Shown here: piece after piece, positions 1 through 10,282 of the stretch
Layout: the number at the start of each line of letters is the position of its first letter
Numbering within the stretch: position 1 is the stretch's first letter
Source: Jackrogersella multiformis
Lineage: Eukaryota; Ascomycota; Sordariomycetes; Xylariales; Hypoxylaceae
Reading direction: 5' to 3'
Length of the DNA stretch: 64,000 nucleotides
NCBI GenBank assembly: GCA_902806575.1
Contig: CADCXD010000005.1
Location: forward strand, 1,612,001 to 1,676,000
Notes under the pieces: generated by a model
What the model was told of the DNA's origin: nothing
What the model saw: only the letters and a program-made list of their open reading frames with translations
The model's database searches: none
Made by a program: the position numbers and the translations under genes

Positions 1-1016
1 GGCAACGGCGAAGAACAAAAGTTGGTCCAAGCTTCCTTATGTACACTAGTTGTACCTATGTACCTAATTAGTCACCTCCGCGTTTTACCTAGAATTACCT
101 ACAGCGCTCCATATGAAAACGTTCTTGCCTCCATCCCCGCAGGATTCCTCCTAGCCCTACAGCTCATTAGATGGATTTAGTACATAGGTGCTTTAGGTAC
201 CTACCTAACTTGAAGATGAGGTCATCATAAGCTACCTATCCATTTGCAACCTTTTTTTCCGCCGTCCCGACCATACCTACCTGGTATTGCGGCTGTATTT
301 TTAGCTGCTTAGCCGGCATAAGATTTGCACGCAAGAAATATAGAGATAAGAGTAGTGTTTACCTACCTGGTATGTACCTAGGGACAGGTTGCTGTTAACA
401 TCCATTAATTTTATTCATTCATGTCTATGCCCCTGGGGTTAATTCTTAATTAATTCTACCTACACTACCTACATAGGTACCTACCTAGAGGTTATAAGGT
501 TCGAATTCCATGCTTCATAAACTTTGCTGTGGTGTTACGCTCCTAGCCTTTTTCAAGGGTCCTATAATATCCATGTATGTACCTAGATACGCTAGCTGGC
601 TATCGGTAGTATGAAAACTCCAATCTCGCCTGCACCAACCGTTCCACACTCCCCGTACCTACATACATCCATACAGGCATTACAGATATACATTATTTTC
701 TTTTCTTTCGACATTCTAAGGGTCTCTCTCTCTACCGCTACTAAATACGTCACAAATCCTACTGGATCGGCTCTCGTATAATTTCTAACGATTGAATAAC
801 GACGGAACGATTAAAGAATAGACCGGATGTCCGACATTCGAACCTCGTTATCTGTCTATTTAGTTAGGTGCTCAGTTCACCTGTAACATCCAGTATTCTC
901 CGAACGAATAGCCGTCTAGAAAAGTCCCCATCCAGTTTCTGCAACGCCCATCCCAGCAATCGACTACATATACGAGGAAAGCCTGTAGGCACCCGCCTCC
1001 TGCTAGCAAACAAGCA
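1..1016. other. gene-free left flank
   Basis: No convincing coding region is visible. The stretch is AT-rich and carries many partial copies of the ACCTACCT / AGGTAGGT motif that recurs through the window, plus a CT-rich tract near 724-735. The last few hundred bases are the likely promoter and leader of the gene that starts at 1017. Confidence 0.6.
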
Positions 1017-2357
1017 ATGGCATTTCTCGAAGATCCGCGTCTTCGGCAACGATGGAACCAGATCTCGCACACCACAGAAGCTGTCACCGAGAACGCAGCT
1101 GCTGGTATTTGGAGCTTCGGGCACACCTACGTCACGCCATGTCTCTCCTCCATATCAGCGGCGCTGGACAGCTGCTCGGCGACCTGTCTCGGCGACCGCG
1201 AAGAACGAGCGCGACGAGCAAGGGAGCGGCAGTGGTCTCGGGGGAGGGCCGAATACAGCTTTGACTTCTATGATGACTGGGACGAGGAACTAGGAGGCGG
1301 AGATGACGGCGGGCTTCTCGGCGGTTGGCGAAGCGAGGATTGGGATCGCCTACTCGCGGGCACCGGGAAGGGACGGGCCGGAGCTGAGGTTCAGGACCAG
1401 CCCAGGAGAAAGCGCGGGATGAGCTACGGGACGAGAGGGCCGCGAAAGAGGGCGAATTCCCAAGAAGATCCGACTATCATCCCAAGTACCGCACCCCTAG
1501 GCTTCTTAAGCCGTCTACCCTTCAAAATAGGGGGGACCTTGAGATACAAACCTAGTGCAGCGAATCTACAGGAACACCCCGGGGCGTCAAGACCGGTACA
1601 AGATACGGAGCGCGAGCCATTATTGGGCAACGGCGAGGGCACGGCGCATCTTGACGAGTCGCCGACGCACAGTAGGAAACGAAGCGGGACGGTCGGCAGT
1701 GGAGATACTAGTGACTCGTACAGATCAAGAGGTGACCTCTTTCCAAGCGACGAAGAAGGGGAAGAAGACGCAATACCGTTAGACGATGAATTCACTATTG
1801 CGCTAGATCACGTGGACGATCGCTCGAGCAATAAAACGAGGAGTAGTAAAGGAAAACGAATCGCTGGCCGTATGTTGCCAAGGAGTGTCTCGAGAACGAC
1901 TATAAACTCATCAAGGCCATCCTTGCGTCCCAGCTTAGGCTCGGGATCCATCCCCCCGGAAAGCCCGGCGTTGCTTTCGACTCCATCACTAGAGGACTTA
2001 CGACAAGAGGAGGAGCGGGTAGAAAGAGAAGAGGATGAAATACTAGAGAAGAAGAGACAGGCGGCCGCGGACCTAGCCCTTCGACGTGGGCTCAGTCGAG
2101 AAAATCTCCAGATCGAATCTGTCCGTGAAGTGAAGTCGAAAATTCTCAGGGTAGAAAAAGTACCTGTTCCGGAAGCGGTCGTCTTCGATGAAGATACAGA
2201 TGACGAGCAAGCTGGGGATGTAGGGAAACCTATAGAAGAGGAGCGTCACCAGCCATCGGCACCGGCACCGACACCGACACCATTTCCAGCTAGTCCAAGG
2301 CCGACAGACCTGTCACGAGAGGACTTCGTACCTGCACGACTACCATATTTTCGATGA
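1017..2357 (+). CDS. conserved fungal protein of unknown function, acidic/Ser-rich
   Basis: This is a single-exon frame of 446 aa. I do not recognise a named domain. The first 60 residues are the most ordered-looking part. Residues 80-125 are rich in Asp, Gly and Trp (FDFYDDWDEEL). A block near 165-185 (FLSRLPFKIGG, RYKPSAANLQ) looks like a conserved short motif. The rest is low-complexity and Ser/Arg/Glu-rich, with a charged probable coiled coil at about 325-355 (EEERVEREEDEILEKKR). There is no signal peptide or membrane segment. It is probably a largely disordered nuclear or cytosolic regulator or scaffold, but that is inference. The ATG at 1017 is the first in the long frame. Shorter frames on both strands across 864-1800 are shadows. 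Confidence 0.8.
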   Translation: MAFLEDPRLRQRWNQISHTTEAVTENAAAGIWSFGHTYVTPCLSSISAALDSCSATCLGDREERARRARERQWSRGRAEYSFDFYDDWDEELGGGDDGGLLGGWRSEDWDRLLAGTGKGRAGAEVQDQPRRKRGMSYGTRGPRKRANSQEDPTIIPSTAPLGFLSRLPFKIGGTLRYKPSAANLQEHPGASRPVQDTEREPLLGNGEGTAHLDESPTHSRKRSGTVGSGDTSDSYRSRGDLFPSDEEGEEDAIPLDDEFTIALDHVDDRSSNKTRSSKGKRIAGRMLPRSVSRTTINSSRPSLRPSLGSGSIPPESPALLSTPSLEDLRQEEERVEREEDEILEKKRQAAADLALRRGLSRENLQIESVREVKSKILRVEKVPVPEAVVFDEDTDDEQAGDVGKPIEEERHQPSAPAPTPTPFPASPRPTDLSREDFVPARLPYFR

Positions 2358-3579
2358 TAACGACTTTGCGGCTACACTACCTAAACAGCTAGGTATGCAT
2401 GGTCGACGCACGACTTTAATACGAACAATCCTTAATTTTGGTCCGCATGGATATGCTTACGTGTACGGGTACCGACTCTGGAAGCGGATTGGGGAATGTG
2501 AACTCGAAATTGACGGAGCTTAACGCCGTCCTTGATGAACCACGAGGCTCTTTTTTGCGTTATAGTTCAATAGCATATTGGATGCGTGGCGTTGGTGGTG
2601 TGGGCGACTGCTGGCGGCCTTCTAGCAGCCTGGCTATCCTACTGGATATTCAGTAATGCGTGTACTTTGTAAATTCCAAAGATACTACTGGCGATGATGA
2701 ATCGAGGTGGTGTGAGGGATCTTATAGATCACTCAAAGATTCAATAACCTCACTGGTTCCAAATAAGCGAACTACAGGATGTATCATATTATAGGAGCCT
2801 ATAACTTCTACAGCGGACAATAACCAAAATTTGGGCATACCTTTGTAAATAAGTAAATATTGGAGACGATGCTAGATAGAATGTCATCGTTTGGCCCTTG
2901 ACGTCGGATACAACTGTGGGTGTACATACATCGTAGTACAAAGATCCCTTCTTTAATAAGCCATTGCCTGAAATAGACATGCCTCGGTACCCCAGATATA
3001 GGTACCGATACCCCACTTCATACTGGTCTAGCTTAGCTCCCGAGACCATATTAAAGGGAAGCGTCGACACGTTTCTGAATAAAACTTCATCGTTAATAAC
3101 TCCTAAAAGTGGTTTGAGTTTTATAATACTTAGTTTTGTTCTACGTGGGTGCCAGATCATATTCGCACAAGGCTGCTTGTGTAAGAAGACATTTCCTATT
3201 GCACAATTCATACCTACCTAGGTCCTAGGTTAGGAGGTAGGTAGCTAGGTACAATACACATCTTGGTTCTGTTTAAACAGATCTAGCCGAGGTGCGGTCG
3301 GATCACCTATCTATTATTATTGATACAAAGAAGCCAACCTCGCTGCCCATCGTCCGAGTCGTCCGAGTCGTCCACATTCAAAACTCTTCATAGTTACTCT
3401 CACACTGAGGCTCACTCTCTCGCAATACATATTATCTATCACGCACGCAGTCCAGGAGGACCACAGCATCAAACCGGCTTAGCTCTAACTTACCAGTATA
3501 CCTACGCGCCTATCTGCGTACCTTCACACACACACACACACACAAAAGGCGAATTTACTCACAGATAAACAAAACCAAC
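2358..3579. other. intergenic region between two + strand genes
   Basis: This is the 3' flank of the first gene followed by the promoter of the nitronate monooxygenase gene. Open frames of 72-140 codons exist here on both strands but show no family sequence or coding character. Towards the right there is a 9-bp repeat (CGTCCGAGT, about 3352-3371) and a (CA)10 tract just before the start codon of the next gene. Confidence 0.5.
3525..3544. repeat. (CA)10 microsatellite in a 5' leader
   Basis: This is an uninterrupted CA dinucleotide run that ends about 35 bases before the nitronate monooxygenase start codon. It probably lies in the 5' UTR. Confidence 0.9.
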
Positions 3580-4722
3580 ATGGCGCCACCACAAGGGCCC
3601 ATCGTAACGCCGCTGACAACCCTCCTCGGGATCCAGCACCCCATCATCCTAGCCGGCATGGCGCGGGTGTCGGGCGGCGCGCTCGCCGCCGCCGTGTCCA
3701 ACGCCGGCGGGCTGGGCGTCATCGGCGGCTTCCAATACACGCCGGACCAGCTGCGGTCCATCATCGCGGACCTGAAGGCCGCGCTGCGGTCGCCCGACCT
3801 GCCCTTCGGCGTCGACCTAGCCCTTCCCCAGGTCGGCGGCTCCGCCCGCAAGACCAACCACGACTACACCGGCGGCAAGCTCGACGAGCTCATCGACATC
3901 ACCATCGACAGCGGCGCCAAGCTCTTCGTCAGCGCCGTCGGCGTGCCGCCCCAGCACGTCATCGACCGCCTGCACGCCGCCGGCATCCTGGTCATGAACA
4001 TGGTCGGGCACCCGCGCCACGCGGCCAAGGCCCTAGACCGCGGCGTGGACCTGGTGTGCGCGCAGGGCGGCGAGGGCGGTGGGCACACGGGGTCCATCGC
4101 GTCGTCGGTCCTGATCCCGGCGGTCGCCGACGTGGCGCGCCGCTACCGGCCGGCGATGCTGGGCGGGGGCCCGGCGCTGGTGGTGGCGGCGGGCGGGATC
4201 AGCGACGGGCGGTCGCTGGCGGCGAGCCTGATGCAGGGGGCTTCGGGGGCGTGGGTGGGGACGCGGTTCGTGGCGGCGGCGGAGGCGAGCAGCAGCGACG
4301 CGCACAAGCGCAGCGTCGTGGAGTGCGGGTTCGAGGACACGCAGCGCACGCTGGTGCTGACGGGGCGGCCGCTGCGCATGCGCACCAACGCGTACATCGC
4401 GCGCTGGCACGAGCAGCCGCAGCGTATTAAGGAGCTGTGCGATGCCGGCGTCGTGCCCATCGAGCACGACTTCGAGGCCAACGGCGACGCCGACATCGAC
4501 CCCCCGCACGTCATGGGCCAGGTCGCCGCCGCCATCACCGCCGTCAGGCCCGCTGCCGAGATCGTGAGGGAGATGGTGGACGGGGCGGTTGCTATGCTGA
4601 GGTTGGGGGGCGAGTATCTCGGTGGTGGTAGTGGTGTTAGTGGTAGTGGTGTTAGTGGTAGTGGTGTTAGTGGTAGTGGTAGTAGAGGTGGAGGTGGTAG
4701 TAGTAGTAGTAGTAAGCTGTGA
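3580..4722 (+). CDS. nitronate monooxygenase (2-nitropropane dioxygenase family), PTS1-terminated
   Basis: The product is an FMN-dependent enzyme that oxidises alkyl nitronates such as propionate 3-nitronate to carbonyl compounds, protecting cells from nitro toxins. It is a single exon of 380 aa. The TIM-barrel start is clear (LGIQHPIILAGMA, about residues 16-28), followed by SNAGGLGVIGG (40-50). The signature AQGGEGGGHTG (161-171) carries the family's catalytic His at 169. A phosphate-binding stretch, AAGGISDGR, follows near 205. The family fold ends near residue 350. The remaining residues are a Gly/Ser/Val repeat ending in Ser-Lys-Leu, a canonical peroxisomal PTS1. Peroxisomal location is inferred from that tripeptide. 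The gene is much richer in GC than its flanks, which produces long spurious antisense frames. Confidence 0.93.
   Translation: MAPPQGPIVTPLTTLLGIQHPIILAGMARVSGGALAAAVSNAGGLGVIGGFQYTPDQLRSIIADLKAALRSPDLPFGVDLALPQVGGSARKTNHDYTGGKLDELIDITIDSGAKLFVSAVGVPPQHVIDRLHAAGILVMNMVGHPRHAAKALDRGVDLVCAQGGEGGGHTGSIASSVLIPAVADVARRYRPAMLGGGPALVVAAGGISDGRSLAASLMQGASGAWVGTRFVAAAEASSSDAHKRSVVECGFEDTQRTLVLTGRPLRMRTNAYIARWHEQPQRIKELCDAGVVPIEHDFEANGDADIDPPHVMGQVAAAITAVRPAAEIVREMVDGAVAMLRLGGEYLGGGSGVSGSGVSGSGVSGSGSRGGGGSSSSSKL
4618..4714 (+). repeat. in-frame Gly/Ser minisatellite in the nitronate monooxygenase C-terminus
   Basis: A 15-bp unit coding G-V-S-G-S occurs three times (GGTGTTAGTGGTAGT and close copies). 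It is followed by a Gly run and five Ser codons. The array joins the folded enzyme to the terminal SKL tripeptide. Its period is a multiple of three, so copy-number change would keep the frame. Confidence 0.9.
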
Positions 4723-6196
4723 TACCGCGCCGGTCGACAAGTGCGTTTACCGTAGGAGGTACCTAGGTAAGCACGTCGGGACCGGGAGCGCGGGACGGGA
4801 CGGGAATAACTCCGCGCGTGTATGTGTACATGTGTATAGGAGTATACGACCAGCACAGACTCCCTGCGAGTCGGAGAGATAACCAGCAGCAGCCGGAACG
4901 ACTGCCGTCTGCCGGTACTTGATTTGGCTTGACTGGGTACACTTGGCCTGGCTTCAGCGGCGTTAGGGGAGATTATTCCTGCGTACCTGCACGGCATTAT
5001 GCGGTGCTACGCTTGGTAATAGCCTATCTGCTGATCTACCTGCCTTGTGTATCTACACTGCACGCCCGCCTCCTTATCTGCCCCTCTGTCCTGCTCAACA
5101 TGGACGTAATTTGCGAACAGCCTCGGCAGGATCGGGTCTAATAGGAGCGAGCCGACATATCATATCATATCTGAAAAAAAAAAAAAAATTTTTACAGGGT
5201 TTGTTTGGTGCTTGGAATTTGTAATTTGGAGTCGGTGTGAAAATACATATACTACGTAAGTATTGCGTTGCTCGAGATATGTGGAAGTAAATAAAAAAGG
5301 GGGCTCATCGCCATGGCTTGCATACATGTATGGATGTAATTGATCGAGGGGTGGTAGGGCTAGTAGGTAATTCAGATAGGGGCGAAGAACCCGCGCAGAG
5401 GGACGCGTGTAAGGTTTGCGCGGAAGAAACATTCATGACTCAAATATCTCCGTCCCTCTCTCTCTCTGGCTCTCCCTGTGGTTCCAGCTTTGTAATCGAC
5501 GCCCAGCGATTTATCACATAATAGACTCCGGGGCTGCAGGAGTGCCATCGGATGAACTTGTATCTCGTTGCGCGATGGAAGAAGAAAAAAAGGGTGAAGA
5601 AAAGGAAAAGTAAAAAGGGATCGGGCGACTGCGTCGTTGGGTTTCGGTAAATGTTGTCGTATATCGTATGTCATGTCGTAGAATCGTCTTACCAACTTCT
5701 CTTTCAATTTTCTTAAGTATTTTCATCACCATCTTGTTTTACCTCATGCTGATTACCTAGCACTAGCCTATCGATGGGCTTTTCTTGTACCGTGTCGAAA
5801 TGTGAAATGGCCAATCGATTGGCATGTGTACGTAAGCGAGGTAGGGCAAGACAAGCCTATGAAGCAGAATCATGTTGCGTATTGATGTCTTAGAGGGTTG
5901 CAGGATCGATTGAGTTTTTTCCGAGATGGTGTGCATCGTGATGGGCTAGACTCTTTCACTGGTTACTCACATATCATAATACCTAACGCCTAATATCTAA
6001 CATCACAGTTTGCATGACAATCGACCTAATTGGTCGTCGCTTAATGTTGAACATTTTTGGAGGTTGAATCCTTCTTGTGCTAAAGATGTGGGAATCTCTG
6101 GCCTGGTTGGCTATTTTTGAAACGTACAGCATGATGTACAGCATGAGATAAGACATGCTGTGGCTGACGAGTCTGTCACAGACTAGAAACGGCGAA
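4723..6196. other. convergent intergenic region, no gene seen
   Basis: This is the 3' flank shared by the nitronate monooxygenase (+) and 2EXR (-) genes. It holds a copy of TACCTAGGTA at 4760-4769, a 15-nt A run at 5174-5188, CT-rich microsatellite sequence near 5450-5475, and only short chance frames on either strand. Confidence 0.55.
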
Positions 6197-7156
6197 TCAG
6201 CATATCCATCTGTCCCCGCGATTTTTCCTAAACACTGCAGTCGAAACTGCGGGCTCCTTCTCCCACTGCGTCGGCAGGATCAACATCAATGTGTCTAGCT
6301 CCTCCCGAGCAGCCTGCATCCGCTTCTTCTTAGGATCCGTCGTGACATTCTCCTCTGATTCCTGCTGCAATCGTAGCTCTAAACGGTATACCTCCTCCTC
6401 GAGTAGCTCTGCCTCGACAACTTTTGGCTCGTCTTCTAATAGTTGAGGAAGAGGGCCCAACTCGAGATTTTCTGTGTTGTGCACGAATATCATCTTTTCT
6501 AGTGAGTTCAAGTCGACCTTCTTCCACCGCAGTACTCTCCATGCGCCTTCGGGAACGACTGCGAGACGTTGTACTCGATCCAAGTCTTTCGTGGATGCCC
6601 ATAACGGTGAACACTCGGGCTTGAGCTCCGAGTTGCCGAAGAATACCGTATCTCGACTAAAATCCACGTAAATCCGCGGTTGCGCGCTCCCCACGCTAAG
6701 CGAGAGCTTATAGGATTTAAGTGCCTCGTGCCTAGCTTCGGCATTGACGTGTAAGAGGGCGGGAATCTGTGTAGTCGAATACCACGTTTCCTCCTGGTCT
6801 CGTGGTGTTGACATTGCTTCCTCGAGTGACCTGGGTGTCTGTCCTTTTCTTCCGTAAGGAGACTTGACGACTACCGTCCTAGCATCTGGAATAGAATATT
6901 GCCATATCTTTATGCGTATTTCAGGGGGAAGTTCGTTGAATTTGGTGAATGTAGTAGAGCCTCGGCTATTACTGGAGAGGCGTGAGATTGTTTGTTCCAT
7001 TGTGTTGTCGATGAGGTTTAGTAGCTGATAATATTGAGACTGTTGCCAGCGGTAGAGTCTTATAAGGAAAAGTATCGAACTGATCAGTGGTATGATGGCG
7101 ACGGGGACGTCATAATAAAGACTTGGAGTCTGGTTCGTTCTCCTTGGCATGATCAT
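6197..7156 (-). CDS. 2EXR-domain protein
   Basis: The product is a fungal protein of unknown role. The signature of the 2EXR family is clear: FTKFNELPPEIRIKIW followed by YSIPDARTVVV, then a body with conserved ARHEAL and a closing acidic coiled segment. From the ATG at 7156 the protein is 319 aa and has a hydrophobic helix (VAIIPLISSILFLIRLY) before the domain. From the ATG at 7000 (MEQTISRL) it is 267 aa and soluble, which resembles family members more. The frame is open up to an ATG at 7309, but a TATATA box at 7269-7274 makes that start unlikely. There is no intron. The role is not known from sequence. Confidence 0.8.
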   Translation of the reverse strand: MIMPRRTNQTPSLYYDVPVAIIPLISSILFLIRLYRWQQSQYYQLLNLIDNTMEQTISRLSSNSRGSTTFTKFNELPPEIRIKIWQYSIPDARTVVVKSPYGRKGQTPRSLEEAMSTPRDQEETWYSTTQIPALLHVNAEARHEALKSYKLSLSVGSAQPRIYVDFSRDTVFFGNSELKPECSPLWASTKDLDRVQRLAVVPEGAWRVLRWKKVDLNSLEKMIFVHNTENLELGPLPQLLEDEPKVVEAELLEEEVYRLELRLQQESEENVTTDPKKKRMQAAREELDTLMLILPTQWEKEPAVSTAVFRKNRGDRWIC

Positions 7157-7166
7157 GTGTAGCCCC

Positions 7167-7206
7167 TTGTGGGCTGTGGGCTGTGGGCTTTGGGCTTTGG
7201 GCTTTG
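7167..7206. repeat. 7-bp tandem repeat in the 2EXR leader
   Basis: This is a run of GGGCTGT and GGGCTTT units on the plus strand, immediately upstream of the preferred start of the 2EXR gene. It lies in the probable 5' UTR. Confidence 0.7.
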
Positions 7207-7268
7207 GAGAGCTTTTGATGTAGGTAGGGTGAGTGGTGTGTGAGGATATTGCTACCCCCTCCAGGATG

Positions 7269-7274
7269 TATATA
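7269..7274 (-). promoter_or_regulatory. candidate TATA box for the 2EXR gene
   Basis: TATATA in the context CCTATATAC on the minus strand lies about 113 bases upstream of the ATG at 7156. It is a plausible core promoter and argues against translation from the ATG at 7309. Position and match are the only support. Confidence 0.3.
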
Positions 7275-7395
7275 GGCGACGACAGCAACAGAGCAATATG
7301 GCACTTCAATTGGCTAAAGATCCCTCATAATACAGGCTATATGTGGTACAGGTGAACTGGTATTGCAGAATATGTGAAAGGATTCTACTACTAGT

Positions 7396-7424
7396 GTGTA
7401 GTGTAGTGTAGTGTAGCAGTGTAG
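7396..7424. repeat. (GTGTA)n pentanucleotide tract
   Basis: Four GTGTA units in a row are followed by one imperfect unit, about 240 bases upstream of the 2EXR start. Confidence 0.8.
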
Positions 7425-8384
7425 TAAGAAAGGGGGTCTACACTAGGTATGGATATCATAAACGGGGAGCTGCCGCATGCGGTTCGAGGGTTGCCAGGTT
7501 TATATGCGAGCAATGAGGGGTCTCATCCTCTTCACCGTCGTTGGTGTGGGGCAACAATCGAAGCACCAACGTTTGACAGGTATTAGAGGTAGGTACGTAG
7601 TAGAACGAAACAAGTAACTCGTCGTCAAAGGGTCCAGACTTCTTTAGAGCGAACGCCGCGGATCAGCGCGAGACAAAGCACAATATCTTAGATACTCTGG
7701 GCACTGGTCAGGTGGTGGTACCCTTGCTAAGCGTGCAGAAAAACTTTCATACATGATGAGACGAGACTGGAACGTGGTTTGATGAGGCGGCTCGAAGCCA
7801 CAGCCGACTAACGAGTCGATTCACCTACCGTATGCCAAGTAAAGCGGTCACAGTCACCGACTCTCCGTGCCCGTTGCCCATTGCGCTTTGCACTTCGCAA
7901 TTTGCACCTTGGCAGCCTCCCAGACAGCTAGAGCAGAGGGCAATGCAGCTGCGGCTACGCGTAGCTGAACACAATGTTGTAATGCGGTTTATCAAGTATG
8001 ACGCTTGACACGCAACATGGTTTGTTCTGTCTGAACTATAGAAAGCCTCTGCGGTAAGCCGGCTGAAATCAGCAGGTGATCATGTACATTCGGCATTTTG
8101 CGGCTTCGGGCTCGTTAGGATATCGTGCCTTGAAAGACTCCTCGGTTCCGATGCCGAGATGGCTGGTGTAAAGAGTGGGTTTGAGAACGCATTATGCCGA
8201 TCGACCCAATTATACCTACCTGCCAGCCTGTCTTGCCTGCTTTGTCTACCAGGCCCAGGAGGTGATTTACGAAGCGATGTATCCGTCTCCTTGCGTGCGG
8301 TTTAGTGAGTGCAGTTTAGCGAAAGATCCCGCTAACCAATAGACGAGAGCTGCAAGCAGCGCTTTGCATCCCGTGCCGCATATA

Positions 8385-8402
8385 TACCTACCTAGGTAGG
8401 TA
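8385..8402. repeat. perfect 18-bp palindrome, TACCTAGGTA family
   Basis: TACCTACCTAGGTAGGTA equals its own reverse complement. The identical 18-mer occurs again at 21070-21087. It is the longest exact form of the palindrome scattered through the window. Confidence 0.95.
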
Positions 8403-10282
8403 CCTAGACAATTCCTATTATTCGCTCCATTACCCCAGGAAATCATGGGGTGGTCTATGAGGCTGCATATCCAGGAGAAACCAGACGTGACAGAGTAATT
8501 GAAGGACGTGATTGGACAAGCCAGGAAAGGGATGAGGACTAGCTTGACTTGTTAGCTGCTCTAGCCAACCACAAAGCCATAGACGAATTAGGAAACAAGA
8601 GTAAAAACTACAAGAGGCGGTAAATTGAGGTAAATCACGGAAAAGGGCAAGCAGCTGACATCCCATGGACCCCATGGATGAACTAGGAGACATGCAAGAT
8701 AACAGCGCTGAGAGCTAGAATGACAGCTGCTTATTTAGCGCCAACAACATTAGAGCTCTAGCCGGTATTACCAACCATCCATCCAAAGGCCGATAGAAAC
8801 GTACCTAGGGAAGTGTGTTGAAGATGAATGAGGACGGACAGAGACAAGAATGAGTTGTGTTCGGAAAAAGAATCGTAATTAGCTAAGCTACCTAGGTAGG
8901 TACCAAGGGTATTCAGAATCTCGTCGGCAAGTCGGAGTCCTTGAATTCCCGCCTAGTAAACCTAGGTAGGTTCACGGAAGGGTCCATGCGGCTGATACTA
9001 ATATGAATGACATCACCTAGGTAGCTCTTAGGACATGAATTAACCCACGGTTGCACACGCAACGATAACTCATCATCCATCTTAATCACTTTGCCCATTC
9101 AATACCTAAGTGTCTATACTAAGTGTCTGTACTAATCAATGTTAATTCTAGTACTTCAAAAATAAAAACACAGATGCATACAACCTTAGAAAATACATGA
9201 ATATATTTTCCCCAAGTCCAGTGTAGTGTAGTGATACAGGTTATTACCTACCAATACGAATGTCGCCGCCACTGACGAACATGACTAACCCGCATCTACG
9301 GATGAGAGAGAGGAGCTTCTCATTGCTATCACTAGAGACGTTTACCTTACCTAAGGTACCTGGCCTTGGGCAATCCAATTTACCATAGCTACCTACCTAG
9401 GTACCTAGCATACCTAAGGCAGGTAGCAAATGCATTGGCAAAAGTTAGAATCACCTTGACGCAACGGGCCTCGCGGCCTTGAATCTCTTTTTCGCAACAC
9501 GAATTTTGATCGACCAAACATTGAATTTCGTCGCCCCCGTCAAAGACCGACCACCGACTGATAATCTCTAATATCTACCTTCGCGGTTAGGTAATATCCC
9601 TAGACCACGCAGACCACGCAATCGTGTTCAATTTTGTTTATCAGCGTCAGCGTCAACGCGAAAAGCCCTGCTGGGTGACATCATCACACGAGGCTCCATT
9701 CAATGTTCATAAACAGACCATGGAGATCAATAGTTTCTAATTCACCGACTTCGTTGCTTCGTCACCACTAAAATATGTGAAGAGACGCGAATGCGGTGAG
9801 GCGCGGTGCTTGCCGTCGACTCTCTCACTTAACATTACCACACTACGCACTACGATACCACGAACCGTGATCAAGGTCAGAAGCCTTAGTTTTACATCTA
9901 CCTATTGCCTACTACCTACTGCCTACCTAGGTACATAAGCTAGTATAATGTCATAATCTTATGACGCAATATCAGGTCTCAGACGCTGCAATTATTATAT
10001 ATCATTCTATAGGTATCTTCAATAGTTTGTCATCGCCATGCACGTTACACAACATCCGTCCCTCCCGTTAATATTCTAGCTTCACGTAAAGTCTCCGAGT
10101 CTTAAATTCATTAGGAGAGCCGCCTCCGCTCTTCGTGGGTCATTTATACTGCCACTTAGAGTGTACACGATAGCATCGAGCCGTTTTTCGAGAATGACAA
10201 ACTGCCTGTTATCTTTAACACCTGTACGGCCATAGAGGGGCGAGAAAATCTACCGATCACATATGGAGATATATTCTGCCAA

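Larger units (their letters stand above)
7310..10282. other. 3 kb gene-poor region
   Basis: No coding region is supported. It contains a (GTGTA)n tract at 7396-7424 and four copies of the TACCTAGGTA palindrome (8389, 8889, 9394, 9924), one of them inside an 18-bp perfect palindrome. Open frames are short and lack family sequence. The left end is the upstream region of the 2EXR gene and the right end is the 3' flank of the O-methyltransferase gene. Confidence 0.55.

Noticed and set aside
470..520. B-box-like GGTTCGAATTCC suggesting a tRNA
   Set aside because: No A-box or foldable cloverleaf lies upstream at the right distance. A similar B-box-like match near 59660 on the minus strand has no matching T-stem.
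868..1293. 141-codon plus-strand frame
   Set aside because: It overlaps the start of the 446-aa gene in another register and lacks protein character.
2789..3211. 140-codon minus-strand frame
   Set aside because: No family sequence or codon bias is seen, and an opposing frame of 85 codons overlaps it. It is probably chance.
4033..4997. 235- and 284-codon antisense frames opposite the nitronate monooxygenase
   Set aside because: They arise from high GC3 and the GGT/AGT repeat, which antisense becomes Thr/Pro/Leu runs. The sense strand has clear family motifs.
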